DNA from: Chloroflexota bacterium
GTDB taxonomy: Bacteria > Chloroflexota > Anaerolineae > Promineifilales > Promineifilaceae
DNA: 41,299 bases
Reading direction: 5' to 3'
NCBI GenBank assembly: GCA_020629055.1
Contig: JAHDEB010000007.1
Span: 2,913-44,211 of the forward strand
Every line of letters starts with the position of its first letter. The stretch's first letter is position 1. The notes under the pieces were generated by a model. The model was given only the letters and a program-made list of their open reading frames with translations, was not told where the DNA came from and did not search any database. The position numbers and the translations under genes are program-made. Of the stretch, positions 20,204 to 29,022 are shown one piece after another.

Positions 20204-21469
20204 TTACCCAAACATTCGGCCAAAGAATCCTTTACGCTCATTGGACGACGAATCGCCATCAGCTTCGGTTCTTTCTTTTTTCAATAGTATTTGTTCTAAA
20301 TCTGTGGTTAGTTGATTCAGTGCTTGAACAATTTTGGAATTTCGCTTACTGCCAATGACTACAGGAATACCCTGATCGGCCGCTTGAGTCACCCCAAATT
20401 CGTCCGAAGGCAATGTAGCCAACACGGGCCTCTTCATCGCATCCCCGATATCTTGAATCGAAATGCCAAACCGGTCATGTGTGCGATTAACGATTAATAA
20501 TATTTTTTGGAAATCAAGGCCAATCTGCCGCATAAGCTCAAAGAATCGGCGAATATTAGCCAAAGCAGCTAAGTTCTGCTGGGCGATTAAAACAACTCGG
20601 TGTGACATCTCGAGCGCCATGATGCACGGATCACCCAAAGCACTTGGTGTATCAACCACCACAAAATCAAACATGTTTGATAGCTGCTTCAAAATCATCT
20701 CAAAATAGTCGAGGGTGACCATTTCTGCCATTTCCGGTCTGGGTGGCGCCTGCAACACTTCAAGGCCGGTATCATGGCTTACAAGAACACTATTGATCAT
20801 CTCAGCATCGATATCGTCCATACGGTCAACAAGGTCAACGATTGTCGTCCCAGGTCTTTGCCCGAGCATGACAGCGATATCACCAAATTGGAAGCTGGCA
20901 TCCACCAGAACAACCTTGTGCCCTTTTAAAGCCAAACCAACAGCAACATTGGTTGCAACAGTTGTACAGCCACAGCCACCTTTTGGGCTATAGAAAGATA
21001 TGATCTTTCCCTGTGTGTCTCCACCTGAATCTTCTGAAGACCTAGAATCGTTATTTTGTGCAGATCCGTTAGCAGGCACAGCGGCTATTTGCGGGCGGCT
21101 GTCATAAACACGCCGAATCGCGGCCGTAAGTTCGTCTCCCGAAAATGGCTTCATTAAGAAGTCACGGGCACCAGCCAGCATCGCTTTCCTTATATAGTCA
21201 GCTTCTGACTGCACAGACATAATAATAATTTGCGCCATCGGCACAACTTTAAGAACTGTCTCGCTAGCAGAAATCCCATCGACCCCAGGCATATTAATGT
21301 CCATCAAAATCACATCAGGTTGATGTTGCCTTGCAGCTTCAATCGCTTGTGATCCGTTGCCAGCCTGGCCAACGACTTCAACATCCAATTCAAATTGGAG
21401 TAACTTACGTACGTTCTCCCGAGTCTCGGGAAGGTCGTCGACGATTAATACACGAATTTTATCTGTCAT
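20204..21469 (-). CDS. cpaE: CpaE-like protein: response-regulator receiver plus ParA/MinD-type ATPase
   Basis: N-terminal REC (RVLIVDDLPETREN...DVILMDINMPGVDG...FLMKPF); deviant Walker A YSPKGGCGCTTVATN; FVVVDTPSAL. Confidence 0.92.
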   Translation of the reverse strand: MTDKIRVLIVDDLPETRENVRKLLQFELDVEVVGQAGNGSQAIEAARQHQPDVILMDINMPGVDGISASETVLKVVPMAQIIIMSVQSEADYIRKAMLAGARDFLMKPFSGDELTAAIRRVYDSRPQIAAVPANGSAQNNDSRSSEDSGGDTQGKIISFYSPKGGCGCTTVATNVAVGLALKGHKVVLVDASFQFGDIAVMLGQRPGTTIVDLVDRMDDIDAEMINSVLVSHDTGLEVLQAPPRPEMAEMVTLDYFEMILKQLSNMFDFVVVDTPSALGDPCIMALEMSHRVVLIAQQNLAALANIRRFFELMRQIGLDFQKILLIVNRTHDRFGISIQDIGDAMKRPVLATLPSDEFGVTQAADQGIPVVIGSKRNSKIVQALNQLTTDLEQILLKKERTEADGDSSSNERKGFFGRMFG

Positions 21470-21625
21470 AATGAAATATTTTTTATGTAGGTGAAAAAAT
21501 GTAAAAACAGTTTACATAATTCTATGCCACAATGTGAAGAAGTGCCATATTACCTCGGTCAAGCGGTATGTCAAGACGTTTGGTAAACAGTTAGATTATT
21601 AAACTGGTGAAAATCAGCCTTTGGT

Positions 21626-21660
21626 AAAAAAAAAGCCCCAACCATTGCTGGTTGAGGCCT
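21626..21660 (-). terminator. Rho-independent terminator of flp copy 1
   Basis: Minus strand AGGCCTCAACCAGCAATGGTTGGGGCTTTTTTTTT. Confidence 0.85.
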
Positions 21661-21684
21661 CTTAAAACTTGATTTAGTAGATGA

Positions 21685-21846
21685 CTACTGAGATCTGCCG
21701 TCAAGTTCGTTTGTTACCGATTGGAATACTTCGCCAATCTCTGTACCCAATAGGGTCAGTAGAACGATAACAACGATTGAAACTAGTACGAGGATTAGAG
21801 CGTACTCAACAAGACCCTGTCCGTCTTCGCGTGGTAAATAAAGCAT
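21685..21846 (-). CDS. flp: Flp-type pilin, copy 1
   Basis: MLYLPREDGQGLVEYALILVLVSIVVIVLLTLLGTEIGEVFQSVTNELDGRSQ; prepilin G^xxxxEY site; RBS AGGAGATAATATT before ATG 21846. Confidence 0.93.
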   Translation of the reverse strand: MLYLPREDGQGLVEYALILVLVSIVVIVLLTLLGTEIGEVFQSVTNELDGRSQ

Positions 21847-22015
21847 AATATTATCTCCTGTAAAATAAAAAAAATATATTGGCTTGCGCCTGTTTAATAA
21901 CAACAAAAAAAATATTAGCACAGTTAATATCTTTTTTGAATAGGACTCTGGTAATTTCTATTCACGCTCGTTTCACACCTTAGTAAGGTTGGGTCAATAA
22001 ACGGGCAAAATAAGC

Positions 22016-22058
22016 AAAAAAAAAGGCTCGATCACTTGAAGTGACCGAGCCTTTTTTC
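22016..22058. terminator. Terminator downstream of flp copy 2
   Basis: GGCTCGATCACTTGAAGTGACCGAGCC stem flanked by A-run and T-run (potentially bidirectional). Confidence 0.85.
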
Positions 22059-22081
22059 ATTTGAAGGATCTTAACGTAAAA

Positions 22082-22243
22082 CTATTGAGATCTTCCGTCG
22101 AGTTCGTTAGTTACCGATTGGAAAACTTCGCCGATCTCTGTACCCAATAGGGTCAAAAGAACGATGACAACAATAGAAACTAGTACGAGGATCAAAGCAT
22201 ATTCTACAAGACCCTGTCCGTCTTCGCGTGGTAAATAAAGCAT
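22082..22243 (-). CDS. flp: Flp-type pilin, copy 2 (protein identical to copy 1)
   Basis: Same 53-aa sequence as 21685-21846; nucleotides differ, apparently at synonymous sites. Confidence 0.93.
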   Translation of the reverse strand: MLYLPREDGQGLVEYALILVLVSIVVIVLLTLLGTEIGEVFQSVTNELDGRSQ

Positions 22244-22534
22244 AATATTATCTCCTGAAAATAAAAAAAAATATATTGGCTTGCGCCTGTTCAATAAGAG
22301 AAATATACCATTATGCCGAACTTAACTCTATGCCATAAAGGTCATGCTCATTCACGCTTTGATCACGCGGCCGTAAGGTAAACCGAAACGTTTGCAACGA
22401 AAAACAGGATCTTCAAGAAGAAAATCACTATTTTCGAAGGAAAAACATGTCTAACCTCAATTTATCAACTCGGGAATGCGGCGAAACAATGTAAGCTCCC
22501 AATCATAATCTGAGAGTAGGCGGGCTTAATTTGA

Positions 22535-23572
22535 TTAATGTGTGCTTTCGATCGGGCTATGAATTGGGATCGAAAACTCAACTCTTGTCCCTTGCCCGCT
22601 GGAACTGTTGATCTCTAGGGTGCCATCTAACATCGCCATGCGTTCGCGCATCGTTTTGATTCCGCCGAAGCTACCGTCCCGCACCATTGAATCATCAACA
22701 TCAAATCCATGACCATTGTCTTCGACAACGCACTTAACCAGATTGGGCGTGATGTCTAGAAAGGTCTTGATCTGAGTTGCTTGCCCATGAGTCATCGCAT
22801 TATTGACCAATTCTTGGACCGTTCGGAAAATCGTCACTTCGATATGACTCTCCAAGCGTTGATCTGTACCGGTTGTGGTCAACGAGATATCTACACCACT
22901 TTTACCTTCTAATGAACTGGTCCAAGATCGAAGGGTGGGAATAACGCCTAGATCGTCTAACATCATCGGCCGAAGATCGAAGATAAAGTCTTTAACCTTG
23001 CCGAAGGTCAAAGCGGCGGCAGATTTTAACGTATTTAGTTCAATTCTGGCACGGTCAGGATCTGAATCAAACAACTTTTCGCAAATTTCAGCTTGCAAAA
23101 TGAAGTTACTCAATGATGAAGCAGGTCCATCGTGCATTTTACGGACCAATGTCTGTCTAGCCATTTCTTCCGTTTCAATCACCTGAATCACTTCGTTATA
23201 TTCTTCATTTCCTCCATGACTTGAAGCGGGAGGTGTAAAGGCCCCGTCTGAAGAGAATCTGAGTATCCCTTCCAACTGCTTAGACATTTTCTGCATATTG
23301 CGCTGGTCCGCCTGTACTTTTTCAAGCTGGCCGCGCATGGTAAATAAGCGTTGTTGGGTATCAAGCAGGCGATCGTAGCCCCCTTTGATGTCTTCGCGAG
23401 GAGCTGTGTCGATTTTCAGCTGACTCACCCAGGTTGTCATTTCAGTATTTCGCTGTGTTAAACGCTCGACTTCGGCCGAGCTTTGTTTAACTAGAACGTC
23501 TATTTCCTCCAGGTTCTCCTGAATTTGTTCGTATTCATTGTTTGCTTGCGAAATAAATTCTTCAAAGTTCAT
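22535..23572 (-). CDS. Cytoplasmic sensor histidine kinase, DegS-like (HisKA_3 + HATPase_c)
   Basis: N-terminal coiled coil, no TM; VRKMHDGPASSLSNFILQAEI H-box; TVQELVNNAMTHGQATQ N-box; GHGFDVDD, GSFGGIKTMRERMAML. Confidence 0.92.
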   Translation of the reverse strand: MNFEEFISQANNEYEQIQENLEEIDVLVKQSSAEVERLTQRNTEMTTWVSQLKIDTAPREDIKGGYDRLLDTQQRLFTMRGQLEKVQADQRNMQKMSKQLEGILRFSSDGAFTPPASSHGGNEEYNEVIQVIETEEMARQTLVRKMHDGPASSLSNFILQAEICEKLFDSDPDRARIELNTLKSAAALTFGKVKDFIFDLRPMMLDDLGVIPTLRSWTSSLEGKSGVDISLTTTGTDQRLESHIEVTIFRTVQELVNNAMTHGQATQIKTFLDITPNLVKCVVEDNGHGFDVDDSMVRDGSFGGIKTMRERMAMLDGTLEINSSSGQGTRVEFSIPIHSPIESTH

Positions 23573-23864
23573 AAGGTTATTTTATTTTTACAGCTACTTT
23601 ATTAAGGGCTGGAATTTAAATATGGAATAGTAAGTTAATCTTCAGCTCGGTCAGAAGGCAAATCACTACAGTGCAGTGACGAGATACCCATGTGAGCATT
23701 AAATTTCCGCTCCTCAACTTCTCTATAGGATATTGGGATTAATATTTTGAACATCTAAGATGACTCACAGATGTTAATCACTAACAAAAATACACGCCTA
23801 GCAGCTTCTTAGCAATCAAAAATTTTATAATTTAAGAAAACTTAGTCCAAACTTACCCAAAATA

Positions 23865-23900
23865 AAAAAGGAGATGAGTTTTAAAATCATCTCCTTTTAG
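23865..23900 (-). terminator. Terminator of the NarL-type response regulator gene
   Basis: AAAAGGAGATGAGTTTTAAAATCATCTCCTTTT hairpin immediately 3' of the minus-strand gene. Confidence 0.75.
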
Positions 23901-23924
23901 ACCTTTTGTTTGTTAGTCTCCTCG

Positions 23925-24647
23925 CTATGCAGCGACTTGATCTAGACGCACCCAGCCACGGCGCAAAGCGTATACGGCCGCCTGAGTACGATCATCTACA
24001 CGTAGCTTACGCAAGATGGCCGTCATATGGTTTTTGACAGTTTGATGTGAAATCCCTAGCTTATAAGCGATTTCCTTGTTGCTGAGCCCACGGGTAACAT
24101 GTTCTAGAATTTCCATTTCACGCGGTGATAGTGGAATGAAGAGGTCGTCTGCATCTTCAACTGAAGAAACTGGACTACCGGCCAATCGGCCTACTTTTTC
24201 TTCGATCCAACGCATGACGTCTTCATGTGTCATCGTCTTTTCGCCCACAGCATAATAGCCATCACGAACTGAATGGATTGTTTTTACCAGTGATTCTGGC
24301 GTTACGTCTTTTGGACAATATGCGGAAGCTCCGGCGCGTAAAGCATGGAAAACCTGTTCAGCATCGTCATAGCCGGTAATAACCACGACTTTCGTCTCGG
24401 GCATAACCGATTTGATTTTACGTGTAACTTGAAGACCATTGATGGTAGGCAGGTTGATATCCATTAAAATGACATCTGGCATAAGGTCATAGGCCATCTC
24501 GATAGCAACTTCCCCATCGGCCGCCTGGCCAACAACGTTAATATCTGGATCCGTCTCTACAACATCGCAAATCCCCTGGCGAAATACCGGATGGTCATCA
24601 ACAATTAAAACTCTGATTTTAGACAAATTATCTCCTTTTCGAACCAT
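23925..24647 (-). CDS. NarL/FixJ-family response regulator
   Basis: REC (RVLIVDDHPVFRQG...VILMDINLP) plus GerE HTH (LSPREMEILEHVTRGLSNKEIAYKLGISHQTVKNHMTAILRKLRVDDRTQAAVYALR). Confidence 0.95.
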   Translation of the reverse strand: MVRKGDNLSKIRVLIVDDHPVFRQGICDVVETDPDINVVGQAADGEVAIEMAYDLMPDVILMDINLPTINGLQVTRKIKSVMPETKVVVITGYDDAEQVFHALRAGASAYCPKDVTPESLVKTIHSVRDGYYAVGEKTMTHEDVMRWIEEKVGRLAGSPVSSVEDADDLFIPLSPREMEILEHVTRGLSNKEIAYKLGISHQTVKNHMTAILRKLRVDDRTQAAVYALRRGWVRLDQVAA

Positions 24648-24786
24648 TCATCGATGCAGCAAACGGTCGCCGATTTTCAAATTTTCAAATATTAGATTGA
24701 ATTGAAGGTCGAATAAGTGTTTTGGGTGCTGATGACCTTGAAAGAAGTCTTAGATCGAATCAAAACAAACGATTTTGATAGGATTT

Positions 24787-24872
24787 GGGTCATCATAGTA
24801 CCGTAAGGCAGTATACCAAAGATGCTAGGGTCATAGTACCATCTAGCAATGGGAATTTTGGTATTATGGTCC
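24787..24872. promoter_or_regulatory. Cluster of GGTCATAGTACC-like putative operator sites
   Basis: gggtcatcatagtacc (24787-24802), ggcagtatacc (24807-24817), gggtcatagtacc (24828-24840), ggtattatggtcc (24860-24872, opposite orientation). Confidence 0.5.
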
Positions 24873-24937
24873 TGCCTGAGAGTAATATAGCCAAAATCTC
24901 CTATAATCAACGGCATCTTAACTATGAGGCAGATAAA

Positions 24938-25636
24938 ATGGGCAACCCAAATGATCTTTTTGCACTTCAAAAATTAGACACTTCTTTGTTCGAATTACGA
25001 GCAAAGCTGCAAGAAACACAGCTTGCACTACAAGAGCCAACGGAGCTTGTATCACTACGAACAGAAGCCGAGACCTTAAACGAAAGCCTAGCGACAACGA
25101 CCGCTCAGGTAAAAGACAAAGAGTTGAATATCGGAACACTTCAAGAGAAGCTCAGCCGATCAACTGAAAGACTTTACTCAGGACAAGTCAAAAATCCGAA
25201 AGAACTTGAAGATTTAGAGGCTGAAGTGAAATCTATTGGCAAGCGGGTTGAAGGGCTCGAGCTGGAGCTGATGGAAGCTGTCGAAAAGCAAGAAACCCTA
25301 AAATCAGATTCTTCAACTTCAAATGAGCTTTTAGCAGAGATGGAAGCTGACTGGAAAACTCAATCTCAGGATTTGCGAATTTCACAAGGTGAAATAGCGA
25401 CTGAGATGAAAGCGATTCTAGAAAAGCGGAAGCCTAAAGTTGAAAAAATCGCCCCGAATGTGCTGAACAACTACATGAAATTACTCAAATCAAAATCTGG
25501 CTTGGGTATCGTGAAGTTAAAAGGCAGTAATTGTGAGGGGTGTAAAATAGGCATGGATGGGGGGACGGTGCGCCAAGTAAATAGCGGACAACTGCTAAGC
25601 TGCCCTAGCTGCGGCCGTTACCTCATACGCGGATAA
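24938..25636 (+). CDS. Coiled-coil C4-type zinc-ribbon protein (CT398-like)
   Basis: Long coiled coil then GSNCEGCKIGMDGGTVRQVNSGQLLSCPSCGRYLI; start MGNPNDLFALQKLD at 24938 preferred. Confidence 0.87.
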   Translation: MGNPNDLFALQKLDTSLFELRAKLQETQLALQEPTELVSLRTEAETLNESLATTTAQVKDKELNIGTLQEKLSRSTERLYSGQVKNPKELEDLEAEVKSIGKRVEGLELELMEAVEKQETLKSDSSTSNELLAEMEADWKTQSQDLRISQGEIATEMKAILEKRKPKVEKIAPNVLNNYMKLLKSKSGLGIVKLKGSNCEGCKIGMDGGTVRQVNSGQLLSCPSCGRYLIRG

Positions 25637-25659
25637 CTTACTTCGACCTACCGTGTAAA

Positions 25660-25718
25660 TAACTGTCTGATTGGATTCGTTCGCTTGGCAGGCGAGTAAA
25701 CATCAAATCAGACAGTTA
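25660..25718. terminator. Large hairpin between convergent genes, probable bidirectional terminator or structured RNA element
   Basis: TAACTGTCTGATT (25660-25672) pairs perfectly with AATCAGACAGTTA (25706-25718); the loop contains a smaller TCGC...GCGA hairpin. Confidence 0.6.
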
Positions 25719-25737
25719 CAAAGACACCTTTTCGGTT

Positions 25738-26715
25738 CTATTTTAACCCTGCCTCAAACAGATCATAATACCGTTGGGCGTCTACTTCTAAAACGATCGA
25801 GGTGTTAGGCGTCTTGCCTAGCTGACTGTTCCAATCAACTATCGTTTGCCCCCTGGCAAACATGCCGGCCGTTTCAACCATCACATAGCGAGTCTCGGCA
25901 TGAGTAACGCAGCCGGGGTCTACTGCAACGGCTAAAGCCAAGGGATCTGCTGCAAACATCTTTGTGCGCCCTTCCGCCTCGCTTGCCCAATCAAACGACC
26001 GGTTAGACACACGGTTAAAAAAGTCTGATCGAGGGGATCCGATCTTTCGCCACTGTTCAACTAAAGAAAAAGGAACTCCAAAGCGCATCGTCGCTTCCCA
26101 ATCAACCAGTTCAATTAAATTGCCCGCTTCAGCCCACGCTTCAAAAACGTTAAATGCGGCCTCTGGGTCTGCATAAATGTTAAATTCGGCCGCGACATTG
26201 CTGGTGTTACCATGGGCGGTGACCGCGCCTCCCATCACCACAAACCGCTTTACTTTTGTGGGCAAACTAGGGTCTATCTTTAGGGCAAGGGCGATGTTGG
26301 TGAGTGGGCCTATGGCGACCAATGTAAATTCATTGGGCTCGGCGTTCAACATCCTAACCAAAGCGGCAGACGCGAATTCAGATTCGATCTGTTTGGCCTC
26401 AGGACGAATGTCAGCGTCTCCTAAACCATCGTTCCCATGCACCCAGGCCGCATCTTCGGCCGGAAAGACCACGAGCGCACTGCCACTGCCCTCGTATACC
26501 GGAATATCTTGACCGATCGCTTCGACAATGCTCAACGCGTTGCGGGTTGTATGTTCTAATCCAACATTACCCCCAACGGTAAAGATCGCTTCTATCTTTG
26601 CATTTGGGTGTGCAGATGCCAGCAAAATCGCTTGAGCATCATCGACTCCGGGGTCAGTGTCTAGCAAAATTCTTTCCATAACAGATTCTCTTTGATTATA
26701 AATTGATATAGTCAA
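25738..26715 (-). CDS. Nucleoside hydrolase (inosine/uridine-preferring family)
   Basis: RILLDTDPGVDDAQAILLA, TLVAIGPLTNIALAL, VVMGGAV, AEFNIYADPEAA. Confidence 0.93.
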   Translation of the reverse strand: MTISIYNQRESVMERILLDTDPGVDDAQAILLASAHPNAKIEAIFTVGGNVGLEHTTRNALSIVEAIGQDIPVYEGSGSALVVFPAEDAAWVHGNDGLGDADIRPEAKQIESEFASAALVRMLNAEPNEFTLVAIGPLTNIALALKIDPSLPTKVKRFVVMGGAVTAHGNTSNVAAEFNIYADPEAAFNVFEAWAEAGNLIELVDWEATMRFGVPFSLVEQWRKIGSPRSDFFNRVSNRSFDWASEAEGRTKMFAADPLALAVAVDPGCVTHAETRYVMVETAGMFARGQTIVDWNSQLGKTPNTSIVLEVDAQRYYDLFEAGLK

Positions 26716-26808
26716 AGTCTATCAGTTCTATCGAAACAGCCCAGTTAAGCGTGGGGCTGAGTTTTTGCGGAACAATACCCGGAGCTAAGCGAACGATGAA
26801 GAAGCTTT

Positions 26809-28236
26809 TTAAATGACCTCTACCCTATCTGGTTCGAAAACGTGATCGATATCATCTCCATCAAAATCCCGTCCGACAACCTGCATCTGCATTCCCTGAT
26901 AGTTTGTCATTGTAATGCGGGCCTGTAACCGTACAGACTCTGTTGGGTCAAGCCGAAAACGAAAACGTTGAGCATACGTGGCCAATATCAACTTGGCTTC
27001 CATCATGGCGAAGCTGTTGCCGATACAAACTCGGCCCCCCGCCCCGAAGGGTAACCATGCATATTTATGAATTTGTTCCGCATTCTCAGGATTGAAACGC
27101 TCGGGGTCAAACTCAGATGGATTCGGGTAATTTTCCTCTAGATTATGGATCACATAGGGCGCGACAAATATCTGTGTCCCTTTGGGCACATGGTAGCCCA
27201 AGATTTCAGTGTCTTCTATCGCCTTTCGGGCGTTTAACATCCAAACTGGGGGCAAAATGCGCATAGATTCTTTTAAGACCATTTCGGTATAAGTTAGTGA
27301 ACTTAGATCCTCCATGGTTGGCAGACGGCCGTCTAGAACCTCATCAATCTCGGCATGCATTTTCGCTTCCACTTCAGGATGTTGCGAGAGCAGGTACCAT
27401 GTCCACAAGAGCGCATTCGAAGTTGTTTCATGGCCGGCCATAAATAAGGTTAACAGCTGATCACGAATTTCTACATCGTCCATGGAGCTGCCATCCTCAT
27501 CTTCCGCCATCATAAGCATCGATAGCAAGTCTCCTGTGTCTGCAGCCACACCGTCAATGCTAGCTTGCCTGCGATCATCCATGATCTTAGAAATTGTAGA
27601 GTCGAGTATATTTCGAGCTCGCCAATTTCTGCGATTATCACGGGTTGGAAACCAGTATGGCAAGTTAACGATCCTGTCCATATTTTTATCCGCTATGGTT
27701 TGCAGTTCATCTATCGCATGGGCGATATCGGTCGATTTACCAACCATCTCATCCATATCGACATCAAACAACGTTTTACTGACAATGTACATTGTTAAAG
27801 ATTCCATCTCTTCAACGATGTTAATCGTAGATCCTGCAGAAAGTTTGTCGGCCGTGATGCGTGCATATTCACTAATCGTATCGGCATAAGATGCGATACG
27901 GCGATGGTGAAAAGCGGGCTGAGCCAGCCTGCGCTGCCTTTTATGGTGATCTCCATTTGTGGTTACTAGCCCTTTGCCCAATACACGGCTCAACAAGCGT
28001 ACGTCCCGCTCTGCTTTTGGGAATTTTTTCGCTTGGGTGATCAAAACCTCTCGAACCATATCTGGATTCGACACAAGCATAAATCGGAATGGCCCGAAGC
28101 TAAAACGAACGATTTCTCCATATTCGCGGGCGACGGCCAATAAATATTCTGGTGGATTATTGGTAAAAGTAACTTTGCTATTTGCTTCAAAGTCCTTCTC
28201 AATTTTTGGTGGAATTTTTAACTTATTCATTTTCAC
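26809..28236 (-). CDS. Cytochrome P450
   Basis: I-helix AGHETTSNAL, ExxR ESMRI, heme-binding FGAGGRVCIGNSFA; start could be ATG 28230. Confidence 0.96.
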   Translation of the reverse strand: MKMNKLKIPPKIEKDFEANSKVTFTNNPPEYLLAVAREYGEIVRFSFGPFRFMLVSNPDMVREVLITQAKKFPKAERDVRLLSRVLGKGLVTTNGDHHKRQRRLAQPAFHHRRIASYADTISEYARITADKLSAGSTINIVEEMESLTMYIVSKTLFDVDMDEMVGKSTDIAHAIDELQTIADKNMDRIVNLPYWFPTRDNRRNWRARNILDSTISKIMDDRRQASIDGVAADTGDLLSMLMMAEDEDGSSMDDVEIRDQLLTLFMAGHETTSNALLWTWYLLSQHPEVEAKMHAEIDEVLDGRLPTMEDLSSLTYTEMVLKESMRILPPVWMLNARKAIEDTEILGYHVPKGTQIFVAPYVIHNLEENYPNPSEFDPERFNPENAEQIHKYAWLPFGAGGRVCIGNSFAMMEAKLILATYAQRFRFRLDPTESVRLQARITMTNYQGMQMQVVGRDFDGDDIDHVFEPDRVEVI

Positions 28237-28251
28237 TCCATTTTTTATGGT

Positions 28252-28289
28252 AGCTGTTGACAGCTATTGAGTTATGCGACACAATGTCG
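28252..28289. promoter_or_regulatory. Two palindromic putative operator sites at the P450/TetR junction
   Basis: AGCTGT-TG-ACAGCT (28252-28265) and CGACA-CAA-TGTCG (28277-28289). Confidence 0.5.
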
Positions 28290-28994
28290 TTAAATCAACA
28301 ACACGTCAATAAATTACACCCTGATGAATCTGTTGTCAATACGAATTTAGATGAGGTGTTTGATATGCAACAGGTGTCGATAAATATGATAAAAAAAGCC
28401 ACAAAAAAAGTAGACCGACGAGTGCTGCGCACACGAAAACAATTATCCCAGTCCCTACTTGAATTAATGCAGCAATCAAGCTTTGAAGAGATTACGATTA
28501 AGGATATTACCGACCGGGCAGATATGAACCGTGCCACTTTTTATTTGCACTATGGCACGAAAGAAGAGCTGTTGTTCAAGTCGCTTGAAAGTCGATTTGA
28601 TGAATTGGTCCATACGATTGAAACACAGCTAGAAACGAAACCAGATGAGCCGATTTGGGCCGATGGTTGCTATGAACAGATGGTTTTTGAGCATGTTGCG
28701 GATCACGTTGATCTGTATAAGGTGGTGCTTGACCAAAATGGAATGGGGACAATCATTCATCAGATAATCGATTACATTGCGGCCGTCACCTTACGCCACA
28801 CGATCGACTATCATGACAATCAAGATACGAACGGTATTCCTCTGGAGGCTATTTCTCGACATGTAGCAGGCAGTATGTTTTCTTTAATCGTTTGGTGGGT
28901 GCGAAACGACTTACCTCACCCCCCCAAAGAGATGGCAGACATATGCCACCGATTAATCAACTTGGGGTGTGACAACGTTTTTGATACTGATTAA
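28257..28994 (+). CDS. TetR/AcrR family transcriptional regulator
   Basis: RTRKQLSQSLLELMQQSSFEEITIKDITDRADMNRATFYLHYGTKEELLFKSL; true start may be downstream (for example ATG near 28365 or 28389). Confidence 0.9.
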   Translation: MTAIELCDTMSLNQQHVNKLHPDESVVNTNLDEVFDMQQVSINMIKKATKKVDRRVLRTRKQLSQSLLELMQQSSFEEITIKDITDRADMNRATFYLHYGTKEELLFKSLESRFDELVHTIETQLETKPDEPIWADGCYEQMVFEHVADHVDLYKVVLDQNGMGTIIHQIIDYIAAVTLRHTIDYHDNQDTNGIPLEAISRHVAGSMFSLIVWWVRNDLPHPPKEMADICHRLINLGCDNVFDTD

Positions 28995-29022
28995 AACGGA
29001 GCAAGAGCCATAGACCAGCGCA

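Noticed and set aside
21847-22297. c-di-GMP (GEMM) riboswitch in the flp leaders
   Set aside because: GGCGCAAGCC superficially recalls GEMM, but the conserved core (CACGCACAGGGCAAACC and the second stem) is absent and the leader is too short.
27482-27889. 135-aa plus-strand ORF opposite the P450 gene
   Set aside because: Antisense to a strong P450 CDS; no domain.
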